Shown piece by piece: positions 33,721 to 44,600 of a stretch of 52,206 nt of DNA. The notes under the pieces were generated by a model that worked only from the letters and a program-made list of their open reading frames with translations, ran no database searches and had not been told where the DNA came from. Location: positions 1-52,206 of the forward strand of contig JADBYK010000024.1 in NCBI GenBank assembly GCA_020403045.1. Direction: 5' to 3'. Position numbers and translations under genes: made by a program. The DNA is from Cytophagales bacterium (GTDB taxonomy: Bacteria > Bacteroidota > Bacteroidia > Cytophagales > Cyclobacteriaceae). The number at the start of each line of letters is the position of its first letter. The stretch's first letter is position 1.

Positions 33721-36573
33721 TTAACTGACGTACTCTTCAATCGGCAAACAGCTACACACCAAATTCCTATCGCCATAGGCGTTGTCTACACGACTTACTG
33801 TTGGCCAGAATTTAGCTTCTTTCACAAATGAAAGTGGGTAAGCAGCTTTTTGCCTGCTGTATGGAAGGTTCCAACTATCGGCAGTTATTACTGCCGCTGT
33901 ATGAGGTGCGTGTTTCAAGACGTTGTTTTCTTTATCCGCTTTGCCTTCTTCTACTTCACGGATTTCGTTCCGTATTTCAATCAAAGCATCAACAAAGCGA
34001 TCCATCTCCGCCTTGGGTTCGCTCTCAGTGGGCTCGATCATAATGGTACCAGCTACCGGGAATGAAACGGTTGGTGCATGGAAGCCATAGTCCATCAGTC
34101 GTTTTGCAATATCCTCTACCTCAACTCCGAATTTTTTAAAGTCGCGGCAGTCCACAATCATTTCGTGGGCACAACGGCCTTGTGTGCTCGTGTACAGAAT
34201 TTTGTAGTGCCCACTCAATCTTTCTTTAATATAGTTAGCATTGAAGATGGCGAGCTTAGTAGCATTGGTCAATCCTTCACTTCCCATCATGGCGATATAG
34301 GCGTAAGAGATGGCGAGGATGCTAGCGCTTCCCCAAGGTGCGCCCGATACGGCACTAATCGCTTTTTCACCTCCTGTTTTCACAACGGCATGACCCGGAA
34401 GAAAAGGTTTCAATTTATCATTGCAACAAATCGGGCCCATGCCAGGACCCCCTCCTCCATGGGGAATACAGAATGTTTTATGAAGGTTGAGGTGACAAAC
34501 ATCTGCACCGATGTTAGCAGGTGATGTTAAGCCAACTTGTGCATTCATATTGGCTCCGTCCATGTAAACCAATCCACCATTTTGGTGAATCGTTTCGCAG
34601 ATGTCGATTATGGCTTCTTCAAAAACACCATGCGTAGATGGATAGGTCACCATCAAACACGCCAGATTATTTTTATACTGTTCTGCTTTCGCTTTTAAGT
34701 CGGCTACATCTATTTTTCCCTCGGCATCGGATTTCGTGACAACTACTTCCATACCTGCCATTACTGCGCTCGCAGGATTGGTTCCATGAGCTGATGATGG
34801 AATTAATGCAATATTGCGATGATGATCTCCTCTGTTTTGGTGGTAGGCTCTGATCACCATCAATCCTGCATATTCACCTTGCGCCCCGCTGTTGGGTTGT
34901 AGTGAAATTCCTGTAAACCCGGTAATCTCTTTTAACCAAACCTCCAGATTAGAAATCATTTCGGAATAGCCTTGTGTTTGATCACTTGGAGCAAATGGAT
35001 GAATCTGCCCCATCTCAGGCCAGGTAACCGGAATCATTTCGGTAGTGGCATTTAATTTCATCGTGCAAGAGCCCAATGAAATCATAGAATGCACCATCGA
35101 TAAGTCTTTACTTTCTAATTTCTTGATGTAGCGCAGCATTTCATGCTCGCTGTGATGTGAATTAAAAATAGGATGAGTTAAGAAATTGGATTTCCTGACT
35201 AGCGAAGCCGGTAGAGTGGTTGTCGCCTTCAACCCATTCGATGAGGTGGAAACGCCAAAGACCTTCAAGATTGCATGAATATCTTTCAAAGAGGTTGTTT
35301 CGTCCAATGATATTCCTACATAGTCATCATTAAAATAACGGAAATTCAGTTCATGCTTAATGGCTTCCCGCTCAATCGCTTTCTTATCCGCCACAGCAAT
35401 TTTTAGCGTATCGAAGTAGGCAGCGTTTACTTGTTTAAACCCAGCCGCTTTCAAATTTGACTCCAGAACATTGGCAAGACCATGGATACGGCCAGCGATT
35501 TTTTTCAATCCTTCAGGGCCGTGATACACCGCGTACATGCTGGCCATTACGGATAATAAAACTTGTGCAGTGCAAATATTGGAAGTCGCTTTTTCTCTTC
35601 GAATATGCTGCTCACGCGTCTGCAAAGCCATCCGATAGCCGGGATTGCCTTCTGCATCTTGCGAAATGCCAATAATTCTCCCGGGCATTTGTCTTTTAAA
35701 CTCATCTTTGGTGGCGAAAAAAGCAGCATGAGGACCACCGAAACCCATCGGCACTCCGAATCGTTGAGAGCAACCCACCACTACGTCAGCGCCCATTTCA
35801 CCAGGTGATTTTACCAATAGCAAACTCATTAAATCGGCACCCATCACTACGAAAACCTCTTTCTCATGAGCCGACTCAATCAGTGACGTATAGTCTTTTA
35901 CTTCGCCATTGTTATTTGGATTTTGAATATAGATTCCAAATAAGTTAGGCTCTGTTAGATCCAGTTTTGATAGATCACCCACCACGAGATCAACACCAAT
36001 CGGGTTTGCCCGTGTTTTTAGCAGGTCAATTACTTGAGGAAAAGTATGTTCATCAACAAAAAACTTGTGAGCATCTTTTTTAGACGATTTCTTTGATGCG
36101 TATAAAAGATGCAGAGCTTCAGCGGCAGCGGTTGCCTCGTCCAATAATGAAGCATTAGCGATTTCCATACCCGTCAGGTCGATCACCATCGTTTGATAAT
36201 TGATCAACGCTTCCATGCGACCTTGTGCAATTTCTGCTTGATAGGGTGTGTAAGCCGTATACCATCCCGGATTTTCTAAAATATTTCTTAGAATGACTCC
36301 CGGAGTAATGCAGTTATAATATCCGGTGCCTATGTATGATTTATAGATCTTGTTTTTGGAAACCATCTTTTTGAATTCGTTTAAGAATTCAAACTCTGAT
36401 TGTGCTGCCGGCAAGTTCAACGCTTTTTTCAAGCGGATGTTGGCCGGTACGGTTTGATCGATCACTTCGTCCACTGATTTGGCTTTTACCACCTTTAGCA
36501 TTTCGGCTATTTGGTTGGCATTGGGTGCATTGTGTCGCGACTCAAATTTTTCGGAGTAGGTTGGATCGATCAT
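33721..36573 (-). CDS. gcvP: Glycine dehydrogenase (decarboxylating), P-protein
   Basis: A 950-residue PLP enzyme of the glycine cleavage system that decarboxylates glycine and passes the methylamine group to lipoyl-GcvH. It has the two-half structure of the single-chain form: [20 protein letters not shown] near residue 80, [15 protein letters not shown] (about 500-515), and the PLP lysine in [21 protein letters not shown] (about 690-710). Length is normal for the family. The other glycine cleavage genes are not nearby. The 145-base gap upstream holds inverted repeats described separately. Confidence 0.96.
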   Translation of the reverse strand: MIDPTYSEKFESRHNAPNANQIAEMLKVVKAKSVDEVIDQTVPANIRLKKALNLPAAQSEFEFLNEFKKMVSKNKIYKSYIGTGYYNCITPGVILRNILENPGWYTAYTPYQAEIAQGRMEALINYQTMVIDLTGMEIANASLLDEATAAAEALHLLYASKKSSKKDAHKFFVDEHTFPQVIDLLKTRANPIGVDLVVGDLSKLDLTEPNLFGIYIQNPNNNGEVKDYTSLIESAHEKEVFVVMGADLMSLLLVKSPGEMGADVVVGCSQRFGVPMGFGGPHAAFFATKDEFKRQMPGRIIGISQDAEGNPGYRMALQTREQHIRREKATSNICTAQVLLSVMASMYAVYHGPEGLKKIAGRIHGLANVLESNLKAAGFKQVNAAYFDTLKIAVADKKAIEREAIKHELNFRYFNDDYVGISLDETTSLKDIHAILKVFGVSTSSNGLKATTTLPASLVRKSNFLTHPIFNSHHSEHEMLRYIKKLESKDLSMVHSMISLGSCTMKLNATTEMIPVTWPEMGQIHPFAPSDQTQGYSEMISNLEVWLKEITGFTGISLQPNSGAQGEYAGLMVIRAYHQNRGDHHRNIALIPSSAHGTNPASAVMAGMEVVVTKSDAEGKIDVADLKAKAEQYKNNLACLMVTYPSTHGVFEEAIIDICETIHQNGGLVYMDGANMNAQVGLTSPANIGADVCHLNLHKTFCIPHGGGGPGMGPICCNDKLKPFLPGHAVVKTGGEKAISAVSGAPWGSASILAISYAYIAMMGSEGLTNATKLAIFNANYIKERLSGHYKILYTSTQGRCAHEMIVDCRDFKKFGVEVEDIAKRLMDYGFHAPTVSFPVAGTIMIEPTESEPKAEMDRFVDALIEIRNEIREVEEGKADKENNVLKHAPHTAAVITADSWNLPYSRQKAAYPLSFVKEAKFWPTVSRVDNAYGDRNLVCSCLPIEEYVS

Positions 36574-36718
36574 TCGTTTATGGTTATTGGTTGTTGGATG
36601 TTCGTTGTTCTTGCATTAGGCAATACAGAACAATGAACGACATGCAATTGTTAAAAAAAATAGTGTTGGATGTTGTGAGCACTCGCGATCGACTACCAAC
36701 GAACAACCAACAACTAAT
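36574..36718. repeat. Intergenic inverted repeats of a TTGTTGGTTGTTCGTT-like motif
   Basis: Between gcvP and ndk, a GT-rich arm (36591-36615, GGTTGTTGGATGTTCGTTG) faces two AC-rich arms, GAACAATGAACGACATG near 36630 and CCAACGAACAACCAACAAC near 36697. They can pair in alternative ways into long imperfect hairpins. No coding frame is supported. This looks like degenerate repeat DNA. Confidence 0.5.
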
Positions 36719-37138
36719 TTAAAATCTTTCAAACTGCGAGAAGAAGAAACTGCCTTCAATCTCCGCATTGGCGTCTGAGTCAGAACCATGGATTGCATTT
36801 GCATCGATCGACTTTGCAAACAATGCGCGTATGGTGCCGGGTTCTGCTTTTTTTGGATCCGTTGCGCCAATCAGTTTGCGAAAATCCTCCACTGCGTTAG
36901 CTTTTTCAAGGATCATCGGAACAATGGCACCTGATGACATATAGTTAACCAGCTCGCCATAGAAAGATCGCTCTTTATGAATTTCATAAAATTTGCCAGC
37001 CAATTCGCTGCTCAATCTTGTCTTCTTCATTGCAACGATGCGGAAGCCTGCCTCTTCAATCATTTTGATAATTGCACCTGAATTATTTGCAATAGTTGCA
37101 TCAGGCTTAAGCATTGTAAAAGTTCTGTTTCCTGCCAT
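36719..37138 (-). CDS. ndk: Nucleoside diphosphate kinase
   Basis: A 139-residue enzyme that transfers phosphate from ATP to other nucleoside diphosphates. The start at 37138 gives [15 protein letters not shown], the normal N-terminus; the upstream start adds 23 unsupported residues. The catalytic His117 lies in NAIHGSDS, and the nucleotide-binding segment [16 protein letters not shown] is present. It has its own transcript between gcvP and nrnA. Confidence 0.95.
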   Translation of the reverse strand: MAGNRTFTMLKPDATIANNSGAIIKMIEEAGFRIVAMKKTRLSSELAGKFYEIHKERSFYGELVNYMSSGAIVPMILEKANAVEDFRKLIGATDPKKAEPGTIRALFAKSIDANAIHGSDSDANAEIEGSFFFSQFERF

Positions 37139-37250
37139 TTTAGTTGTTTTTTGAGGTTTTTTAGTTGAATTATTCGGGCGCAAAAGTATTAAAAGAACAG
37201 GGAACATAGAAGCCCGAATCCAGAATCATTGATTATTTTTGCCCCCTTAA

Positions 37251-38270
37251 ATGAAAGACCTGCAAGGACTGAAAACACTACTGGCATCACCGAAGAAAGT
37301 GGTTATTGTGACCCATTTTAAGCCGGATGCAGACGCTTTGGGTTCTTCCTTAGGCCTGGCAGGCTATTTAGTAAAAAAAGGACATTCTGTTGCGGTAATC
37401 AGCCCAAGCGATTACCCTGACTTTTTAGCGTGGATGCCAGGTAAAGAAATGGTTATTGCATTGACAAAGGACTCAATCGTTCCACAGCAAAAAGCAAAAG
37501 CGTTGATCGAGGCCTGTGATATCCTTTTCTGCCTTGATTTTTCGAGTTTGAAGAGGATAAATGAAGTTGGAGACATGGTGAAAACATCGACCGCAAAAAA
37601 GGTCATGATAGACCACCATCTGGAACCGGAAAAATTTGCAGATTTTGAGAAGTGGGATGTCAGCTCTGCGTCAACAGCCGAGTTGATTTTTGAACTGATC
37701 GATGAATGGGGAGATCTTGAGTTAATCGATCAAGACATTGCCAACTGTTTGTATGCTGGGCTGATGACTGACACGGGCGGATTCAGGCACAACAACACTA
37801 CCAACAAGGAATTTTTGATTGCCTCCGAATTGGTGAGCCGTGGGGCGAATCCAAGCGAAGTAGCTAAGAAAATATACGATACTAACTCACTAGAGCGTTT
37901 GCGTTTGACGGGATATGCACTCAGCCAAAAGCTGGTTGTGTTGCCAGAGTATAACACGGCTTATATGACATTGACCTGGGAGGAACTCAGGCAATTTGGT
38001 TCGCAAACTGGCGACACTGAAGGCCTTGTTAATTATGGCCTTTCCATTAAGGGTATTAAAATGGCGGTATTGATGTATGACCGAAAGGAAGAAATAAAAC
38101 TGTCTTTTCGTTCGTTAGCAGATTTTGACGTGAATGCCTTGGCGCGCAAACATTTTGAAGGAGGAGGACACAAAAATGCATCAGGGGGGCAGTCAAAACA
38201 AAATCTAGAGGAGACTTTGAAGAAATTTTTGGCGATCTTGCCGGAATATAAAGCAGATTTAAACAAGTAA
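37251..38270 (+). CDS. nrnA: DHH-family phosphoesterase NrnA (nanoRNase / pAp phosphatase)
   Basis: A 339-residue protein expected to degrade 2-5 nt RNAs and possibly pAp or cyclic dinucleotide products. The motifs are HFKPDADALGSSLGL (DxD, about 18-32), DFSSL, MIDHHLEPE (DHH, about 116-124), TDTGGFRH and the DHHA1 motif EGGGHKNASGG near residue 310. It heads a plus-strand run with three FKBP lipoprotein genes and rdgB at short spacing (32, 8, 18 and 0 bases). Confidence 0.92.
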   Translation: MKDLQGLKTLLASPKKVVIVTHFKPDADALGSSLGLAGYLVKKGHSVAVISPSDYPDFLAWMPGKEMVIALTKDSIVPQQKAKALIEACDILFCLDFSSLKRINEVGDMVKTSTAKKVMIDHHLEPEKFADFEKWDVSSASTAELIFELIDEWGDLELIDQDIANCLYAGLMTDTGGFRHNNTTNKEFLIASELVSRGANPSEVAKKIYDTNSLERLRLTGYALSQKLVVLPEYNTAYMTLTWEELRQFGSQTGDTEGLVNYGLSIKGIKMAVLMYDRKEEIKLSFRSLADFDVNALARKHFEGGGHKNASGGQSKQNLEETLKKFLAILPEYKADLNK

Positions 38271-38302
38271 TCAACCAATTCTATTTCAAATAAAACCACA
38301 CA

Positions 38303-39223
38303 ATGAAAAATTCACTTATTGCCCTTCTTTTCGTATCTCTTTTTGTTGCCGCTTGTAGTGGTTCCAAAGAGACACCTTCAGGTTATAAATTCAATGTCGT
38401 ACGCAAAGGAGATGGCGTCAAAATAGATTCCGGCAAATTTGTCGTGATGAATTTGCTTTTTATGGATGGTAAAGACTCCGTTTGGAACGATTCAAAGAAG
38501 AATGGCTTCCCAGCGGTCATTCAGATGCAGGGAACGGTGCCCAAAGGAGATGCTGTTTTAGAAGTCATTAAAATGATGTCGAAGGGAGACAGCGTTGTAT
38601 TTAAGGTTCCCGCAAAGAAACTGTTTGAAAACACTTTCCGCCAACCTTTACCTTTTTCAGTTGACTCTACTTCATCATTCACTTTCCAGATTGGTTTGTC
38701 TGCCGTACTCAATCAGGAGGAAATGAATAAACTCCAAACTGAACTGGTAGCAAAGCAAAATGAAAAGATGCTTCAGGATCAGAAGGCTCAATTAGGAAAA
38801 GACATTACTGCAATTGACGATTTCTTGAAGGCGAAAAATGTGACTGCTCAAACCACTACTTCAGGGCTTAGGTATATTATTACAAAACCCGGAACTGGTG
38901 AAAATGCTAAGGCTGGGCAGCAAGTGAAAATTGATTATTTGGGTTATTTGTTAAACGGCAAGTATTTCGATACAAGTATCGAATCCGAGGCAAAGAAAAA
39001 CAACCTGTATACGCAAGGGCGCCCGTATTCCCCGCTAGAATTGACAGTGGGTGCTCAACAAGTAATTCCAGGTTGGGAAGAAGCCATCCAATTAATGAAT
39101 AAGGGTGCTAAGATGACTGTCTACATTCCCTCTACGTTAGCCTATGGTAATCAACGAAGAGGTGATGTGATTGCTGAAAATTCTGTGTTGGTTTTTGATA
39201 TGGAGTTAATTGAAGTTAAGTAA
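38303..39223 (+). CDS. FKBP-type peptidyl-prolyl isomerase lipoprotein (first of three)
   Basis: A 306-residue lipoprotein with lipobox VAAC (Cys18). It has two FKBP-like parts. The first (about 28-145) is degenerate. The second (about 190-306) is complete: VKIDYLGYLLNGKYFDTS, VIPGWEEAIQLMNKGAKM and YIPSTLAYG, with the FD, W and Tyr residues that line the active site. It resembles GldI-like FKBPs that assist folding of exported proteins. It is the only one of the three tandem genes that keeps a canonical active site. Confidence 0.88.
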   Translation: MKNSLIALLFVSLFVAACSGSKETPSGYKFNVVRKGDGVKIDSGKFVVMNLLFMDGKDSVWNDSKKNGFPAVIQMQGTVPKGDAVLEVIKMMSKGDSVVFKVPAKKLFENTFRQPLPFSVDSTSSFTFQIGLSAVLNQEEMNKLQTELVAKQNEKMLQDQKAQLGKDITAIDDFLKAKNVTAQTTTSGLRYIITKPGTGENAKAGQQVKIDYLGYLLNGKYFDTSIESEAKKNNLYTQGRPYSPLELTVGAQQVIPGWEEAIQLMNKGAKMTVYIPSTLAYGNQRRGDVIAENSVLVFDMELIEVK

Positions 39224-39231
39224 TTGTAAAA

Positions 39232-40104
39232 ATGAAACGTATAATTTTTTTATTGTCTGTAGTTGTTTTCGGGTTGTGTGGGTGTAGTATCGATACACCC
39301 AAGCCCGTGACATTCGAAGATCAGTTAGCGAAAGATAGAGCGGCCATTGATTCTTATCTGGTCAGCAAAGGTATTGTAGCGTTGACTGATCCTGATGATT
39401 ATGGTGTCAAGTACTTAGTAAATGTCGAGGGCACGGGAATTAAGCCTTTAGGGGCTTCTGATTCGGTTACGGTAAATTACACGCTTCGATTGCTACCTTC
39501 TGAAGCGGAAGTTGAAAAATCGAGTGCCCCAGTCCGTTTTCTGTTGGGAGATTTAATTGCAGGTTGGCAAATTGGCCTTCCTTTGATCAAGCAAGGGTCA
39601 AAAGCGAATTTTTATGTTCCCTCTGGTTGGGCCTATGGTTCTACTCAGAAAAATACTATTCCGCCAAACTCGAATTTGATCTTTGAGGTGGAGTTGCTGA
39701 AGGTGTTTCCTCAGCTGAGAAAAGATACACTTGCAATTAGTGACTACCTCTTAGCCAAAGAGATTCAGAATGTGTTTAAAGGACCAGAAGGGTTAAAATA
39801 CACCATCACCTCGTTAGGTACGGGAGCAACCCCCAACTCAGCAAGCACTGTCTCGTTTACTTATACGGGAAGAATACTCAGCATAACGAATCCCACTATT
39901 TTCGATCGATCCAGTAGCCCAGTGACCTATGCTTTAAGCGGATTGATTAGGGGTCTAAGACTTGGTATGACGTTGATCCCAGTCGGGACAAAGGCCACTT
40001 TTTATATTCCTTCAACACTTGGTTATGGCCTCCGTGGTAGTGGTTCAATTCCTGGCAATACAAATTTGATTTTTGAAATTGAGTTGACAGCTAGCACTAA
40101 CTAG
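39232..40104 (+). CDS. FKBP-like lipoprotein (second of three)
   Basis: A 290-residue protein with lipobox LCGC and two tandem FKBP-like domains, about 50-160 and 180-290. The folds are recognisable from GWQIGLPLIKQGSKANFYVPSG and from LRLGMTLIPVGTKATFYIPS, each followed by a tyrosine-glycine and an NLIFE strand. Active-site positions are partly changed: the first domain lacks the FDxS motif, while the second keeps IFDRSS but has RGL in place of PGW. It is probably a paralogue of the preceding gene that has partly lost isomerase activity. Confidence 0.82.
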   Translation: MKRIIFLLSVVVFGLCGCSIDTPKPVTFEDQLAKDRAAIDSYLVSKGIVALTDPDDYGVKYLVNVEGTGIKPLGASDSVTVNYTLRLLPSEAEVEKSSAPVRFLLGDLIAGWQIGLPLIKQGSKANFYVPSGWAYGSTQKNTIPPNSNLIFEVELLKVFPQLRKDTLAISDYLLAKEIQNVFKGPEGLKYTITSLGTGATPNSASTVSFTYTGRILSITNPTIFDRSSSPVTYALSGLIRGLRLGMTLIPVGTKATFYIPSTLGYGLRGSGSIPGNTNLIFEIELTASTN

Positions 40105-40122
40105 CGTTCCAGCAAAGAAACT

Positions 40123-40989
40123 ATGAAGGGCTTCCTTTCTGTTGCAGCAATTTTTATTTTGTTTGCTCAGTGCAGTGATGAGGAGGTGAGCTTGGCTTAT
40201 AGAGACCAATTGGCAAAAGACATTTCGTTGATTGACGAACACCTTGCTTCTAATAATGTTCCGGCAGAAACAGATACCTCTGGATTAAGGTATTCAATTG
40301 TTACAAAAGGGTCGGACTTCAAGCCGCAATTGGTCGATTCAATTCAAGTTGTTTACTCGCTGAAGTTACTTGATGGACAACCCATCTTTTCGGAGGGCAG
40401 CAACACATTCCTGCTTAGTAAATTGATTCGTGCATGGCGCATCGCATTGCCGCTGGTTGGCGAAAATGCAAAGCTAAAATTGTTTGTGCCTTCGGGCTTG
40501 GCCTACGGCAACTACAGAACAGGCCCCATACCCGCCAATTCCAATTTGATCTTTGACATTGAATTGAAGAAAGTAATTCGTGACTACGCAATTCAATTAA
40601 CTCGAGACCTGGTTACAATCGATGCATTCCTGCTCTCGAAAAACATTGTAGCGCGCAAAGATGCCGCCAATCTTCGGTATGTAATTACCAGTGCTGGCGG
40701 TTCCACTGCGCTGGCACCACTTTTAACCGACTCGGTTGTTTTAACCTACACGGCAAAATCATTGCCAACGGAAGCAGTTGTTGAACCAGAAGTTTCAAAG
40801 GGCCTGAAGCTAAACGCGCGATCTACCTTGCCAGCATGGAAAATTGTACTGCCCTTGTTTCGTGAGGGTACTAAGGCAACCGTATATGTTCCCTCTGGAT
40901 TAGGCTATGGCGCCTACGGCAATTCAAGTGTCGCGCCTTATGTTAATCTGATTTACGAGGTAGAAGTAAAAAAAGTAATCCGTAAGTAA
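40123..40989 (+). CDS. FKBP-like lipoprotein (third of three)
   Basis: A 288-residue lipoprotein (signal with QC near residue 14) that again holds two FKBP-like domains, about 40-150 and 165-285. It is most like the second paralogue: AWRIALPLVGENAKLKLFVPSG and AWKIVLPLFREGTKATVYVPSG. Neither domain has the FDxS motif, so catalysis is doubtful; binding or structural duty is more likely. The stop codon is followed directly by the rdgB start codon, so the two should be translated from one mRNA. Confidence 0.8.
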   Translation: MKGFLSVAAIFILFAQCSDEEVSLAYRDQLAKDISLIDEHLASNNVPAETDTSGLRYSIVTKGSDFKPQLVDSIQVVYSLKLLDGQPIFSEGSNTFLLSKLIRAWRIALPLVGENAKLKLFVPSGLAYGNYRTGPIPANSNLIFDIELKKVIRDYAIQLTRDLVTIDAFLLSKNIVARKDAANLRYVITSAGGSTALAPLLTDSVVLTYTAKSLPTEAVVEPEVSKGLKLNARSTLPAWKIVLPLFREGTKATVYVPSGLGYGAYGNSSVAPYVNLIYEVEVKKVIRK

Positions 40990-41565
40990 ATGGAACTTTG
41001 CTTCGCTACAAATAACCTTCACAAAATTCAGGAGGTGCAAGCGATTTTAGCAGGGCGACATACCATTCTTGGCCTTGCTGATATTGGATGTACCGAGGAA
41101 CTGCTCGAAGAGCAAGACACTATTCCCGGAAATTCTTTTCAGAAGGCAGACTATGTTTTCAGAACGTATAATGTCCCTTGTTTTGCAGACGATTCTGGCC
41201 TTGAAGTGGAAGCCTTGAATGGTGCTCCGGGGGTTCACTCGGCTTACTTTGCCGGCCCTCAACGCAGTCATCAAGACAACATGAATTTGGTTTTGTCTAA
41301 ACTGAGCAATACCGAAAATAGAAGAGCACAATTCCGAACGGTGATTACACTCGTGACGGCTTCGATGACTCAACAATTTGAAGGTGTACTTCGGGGCACA
41401 ATTCTCACTGAAAAGAGAGGATATGGAGGGTTTGGTTACGATCCCATTTTTTTACCCGATGGATATTCCAAAACACTTGCCGAGATGAGTGCTGAGGAGA
41501 AAAACCAAATTAGTCACCGTGCTAGGGCCATCGCCCAATTGATTGAATTTCTAAAGGACAAATAA
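40990..41565 (+). CDS. rdgB: dITP/XTP pyrophosphatase (RdgB/HAM1)
   Basis: A 191-residue house-cleaning enzyme that removes non-canonical purine triphosphates such as dITP and XTP. The signatures are FATNNLHKIQEVQAIL at the N-terminus, CFADDSGLEVEALNGAPGVHSA (about 60-81) and GYGGFGYDPIFLP (about 140-152), plus the terminal NQISHRARA. Length is normal. It ends just before a strong hairpin terminator shared with the convergent secDF. Confidence 0.95.
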   Translation: MELCFATNNLHKIQEVQAILAGRHTILGLADIGCTEELLEEQDTIPGNSFQKADYVFRTYNVPCFADDSGLEVEALNGAPGVHSAYFAGPQRSHQDNMNLVLSKLSNTENRRAQFRTVITLVTASMTQQFEGVLRGTILTEKRGYGGFGYDPIFLPDGYSKTLAEMSAEEKNQISHRARAIAQLIEFLKDK

Positions 41566-41594
41566 AAAGAGGCGGGATTTTGTCCCGCCTCTTT
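41566..41594. terminator. Bidirectional terminator between rdgB and secDF
   Basis: A perfect 12-bp stem (AAAGAGGCGGGA at 41566-41577, partner 41583-41594) encloses the loop TTTTG. On the minus strand the stem continues into a T-rich tract (TTTTTATTT); on the plus strand it is followed by CTTATT. It should stop both convergent transcripts, best for secDF. Confidence 0.9.
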
Positions 41595-41618
41595 CTTATT
41601 GCTAATCAAATTATTTAA

Positions 41619-44600
41619 CTACGCCTTTGCCGTCTTTACCTCAGGTTTGGTATTCGGGTCTTTACTCTTATCAAAATCTAACACAATTGGAGCGGCAATG
41701 AATATAGAAGAATAAGTACCGATTCCAATTCCCACCAGTAGTGCAAATGAGAATCCTCTTAACACTTCGCCACCAAATAGTAAAAGCACAACCACAACAA
41801 TCAACGTTGTTCCGGAAGTAATCAATGTTCTACCCAGTGTGCTGTTAATAGCGTCATTGAATATTCTGTTTCGATCATGACTGGAACCAAAGGCAATGTA
41901 CTCGCGAATACGATCGAAGATAATTACCGTGTCGTTGATCGAGTAACCAATGACAGTGAGTATAGCAGCCACAAACACCTGATCAACCTCAAAATTGATT
42001 CCAAGAAGCCCCAGGATGGCGAACGAAGCAAATACGAACAGCGTATCATGGATCAATGCAATGATAGCACCAGCGCTGTATTGCCATTTGCGGAAGCGAA
42101 CAAGTATGTACAGGAAGATGGCAATGATAGAGAATAGCCCGGCCTCTAGCGCTGAGCCCTTTATGTCATCGGCTATAGTAGCACCCACTTTCGATGACGA
42201 AGAAATGGTAAAATGTGTGTCATCAATTTGTGCATCGTTTTCAGAGTATTGTAAGCCACTAAATTTCGATACTCCGTCAATCAATGCCGCTTTCACTTTA
42301 TCATCGGCCTTGTCGGACTCATCATCAATCAAATAAGACGTGGTCACTTTCATGACTTTGTCATTGCCGAAGTTTTTCACTTCTGTACCGGCATTTTCAA
42401 AACCACTTGCGAGGGCAACTTTCACATCCGTAGCAACCACTGGCTTGTTAAATGATACTACATAGGAGCGACCACCTTTGAAGTCTACACCTAAATTTAA
42501 TCCGCGAACTGCAATTAGGGCGAGGCCGATAATAATCACAGTACTTGAGAAGATATAGGCGATCTTTCTATTTCCCATGAAATTGTAATCCTTACGCTTT
42601 TTTACGGCTCCCGCGAGACTGGTTGCAAAAGTAATTTTGGAGTCGTCTCCTTTCCGAGTCATCCATTCTACAATCACGCGGGAAATGTACACAGATGAAA
42701 AGAAGGAAGTGGCAATACCAATCATCAACACAATGGCGAAACCTTTCAACGGCCCCTGGCCAAGAACAAAAAGAAACATTGCGGTGAGGAATGTGGTAAT
42801 GTTCGAGTCAAAGATGGAAGAGAAGGCGCGTTCGTATCCTTTGCGAATCGCGTCCACCAATTTTCTGCCCTGAGCAAGTTCTTCTTTAATGCGTTCGTAA
42901 ATCAATACGTTTGCGTCAACAGCCATACCCATCGTAAGCACAATACCGGCCATACCAGGCAGCGTAAGTGCCGCGTTAAACTGTGCTAATATTCCAAGGA
43001 TAAAAAAGATGTTGAACAAGAGCGCAATGTTGGCTACCCAGCCTCCCTTTGAGTAGTAGGCAATCATGAACAAAACAACAATGCCGAGTCCACAAGCCAT
43101 TGAAATCAAACCCTGGTTTTGCGCCACCTTTCCTAATGAAGGTCCAACGATTGCTTCTTCAACAATGCGCGTAGGAGCAGGCAACGAACCCGCTTTCAAT
43201 ACGTTTGCTAAATCTTTTGCTTCTTCATTGGTAAACGTACCTGTAATCTGAGAATTACCACTAGGGATTTCTCCATTTACCGAAGGAGCGGTGTACACAT
43301 AGTTATCTAACACAATGGCGATTTTACCTTGTGGCTGTTTTGCTGCAGCTGCTGCTGTTACTTTAGCCCATGTCTTTGAACCAGCTGCATTCATGGTCAT
43401 GCTCACTGCGGGGCGGGCAAACTGGTCGAAATCCAAACGTGCATCATTGATTACTTCGCCTGTTAACAATGGTTTTCCATTGCGTCCGACATTTACAAAA
43501 TTGAGTTGAATGTCTTCTACACCGGGCGTTACTTCTGGATTTGACTTTACGTCCCAAAACAAACCAACGGTACGGGGTAGCAATGCACGAACATCGGCTC
43601 TTCTGAAAATCGCATTGATAACTGCCGTATCTTTCACTTGGTAATAGAAAGGAAGAGATTGGCTACTAAGTGCGAACAATGGAGAAGAGGTGGCCGCGCG
43701 AAGAGAATCCAAAGCGTTTGTCCCAGTGCTATCTTTCGAAGCCGTGCTCAGCGCTTCTTCAAGAGCCGACTTTACCGTATCGGATTTAACATCCTGTGTT
43801 TTTACGGTTACATCGGTGGTAGAGGCCGCGATAGTTTCAGCTTTCTTTTCGTTCTGTTCCTTCAACAATAATTGATTAATCGCTCCTAAAGACTGGCTTA
43901 ATTGAGGGTCGAAAGGCTCTACAATTTCCCAGAACTCGAGGCGAGCAACACCTTGCAACAATTTGCGAACGCGTTGCGGGTTGTCTGCACCCGGGATTTC
44001 AATCTGAATGCGCCCAGTGCCCTGTAATCGTTGAATGTTGGGTTGCGAAGTTCCGAATTGATCGATACGTGTTTTTAGAATGGTGAATGAGCGGTCAATC
44101 GCACTTTCAATTTCCGAATTTAAAAATTTCATTACAGTGGCATCGTCATCAGAAAGCTTTACGCGGTCTTTGTTCGCTGCCGATGTGAATAAAGAAGCCA
44201 TCGTTTTATCAGGATTAGCTTCTTTGAAAGCTTTGAAGAACAAGGCTGAAAAATTTTCAGTGCTTGTTTTCTGAAGCTCGCTTGCTTTTTGAAGAGCCGC
44301 AACAAAGGCAGGATCTTGGTTGTTTCCGCTCAATCCGCGAATGATGTCGATGGGAGAGATCTCCAATACCACATGCATTCCACCTTGTAAGTCAAGGCCG
44401 CGGCTTAGTTCACTTTCCTTCACCTCTTTATAAGTGTATTCGGCACCGAATAAATTATAGACAGGCTTGTTCCATAGAGAATCCAAATAGTTTTGCTTCT
44501 TGACCAAGTTGATAGATCCACTTTTATCAGTGGCCTGGTCGATCGCATCTTGCTGAATTTTGGTGGATATGAAAGTAAACGACAAGTAATAGAGGCATAA

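Noticed and set aside
33660-33776. Extended N-terminus of the DUF3299-like protein
   Set aside because: The extra 39 residues overlap the gcvP end and precede a perfect signal peptide at Met40; translation should start there.
41877-44274. Several plus-strand open frames opposite secDF
   Set aside because: They are antisense shadows of a clearly conserved 1009-residue SecDF and show no protein features.
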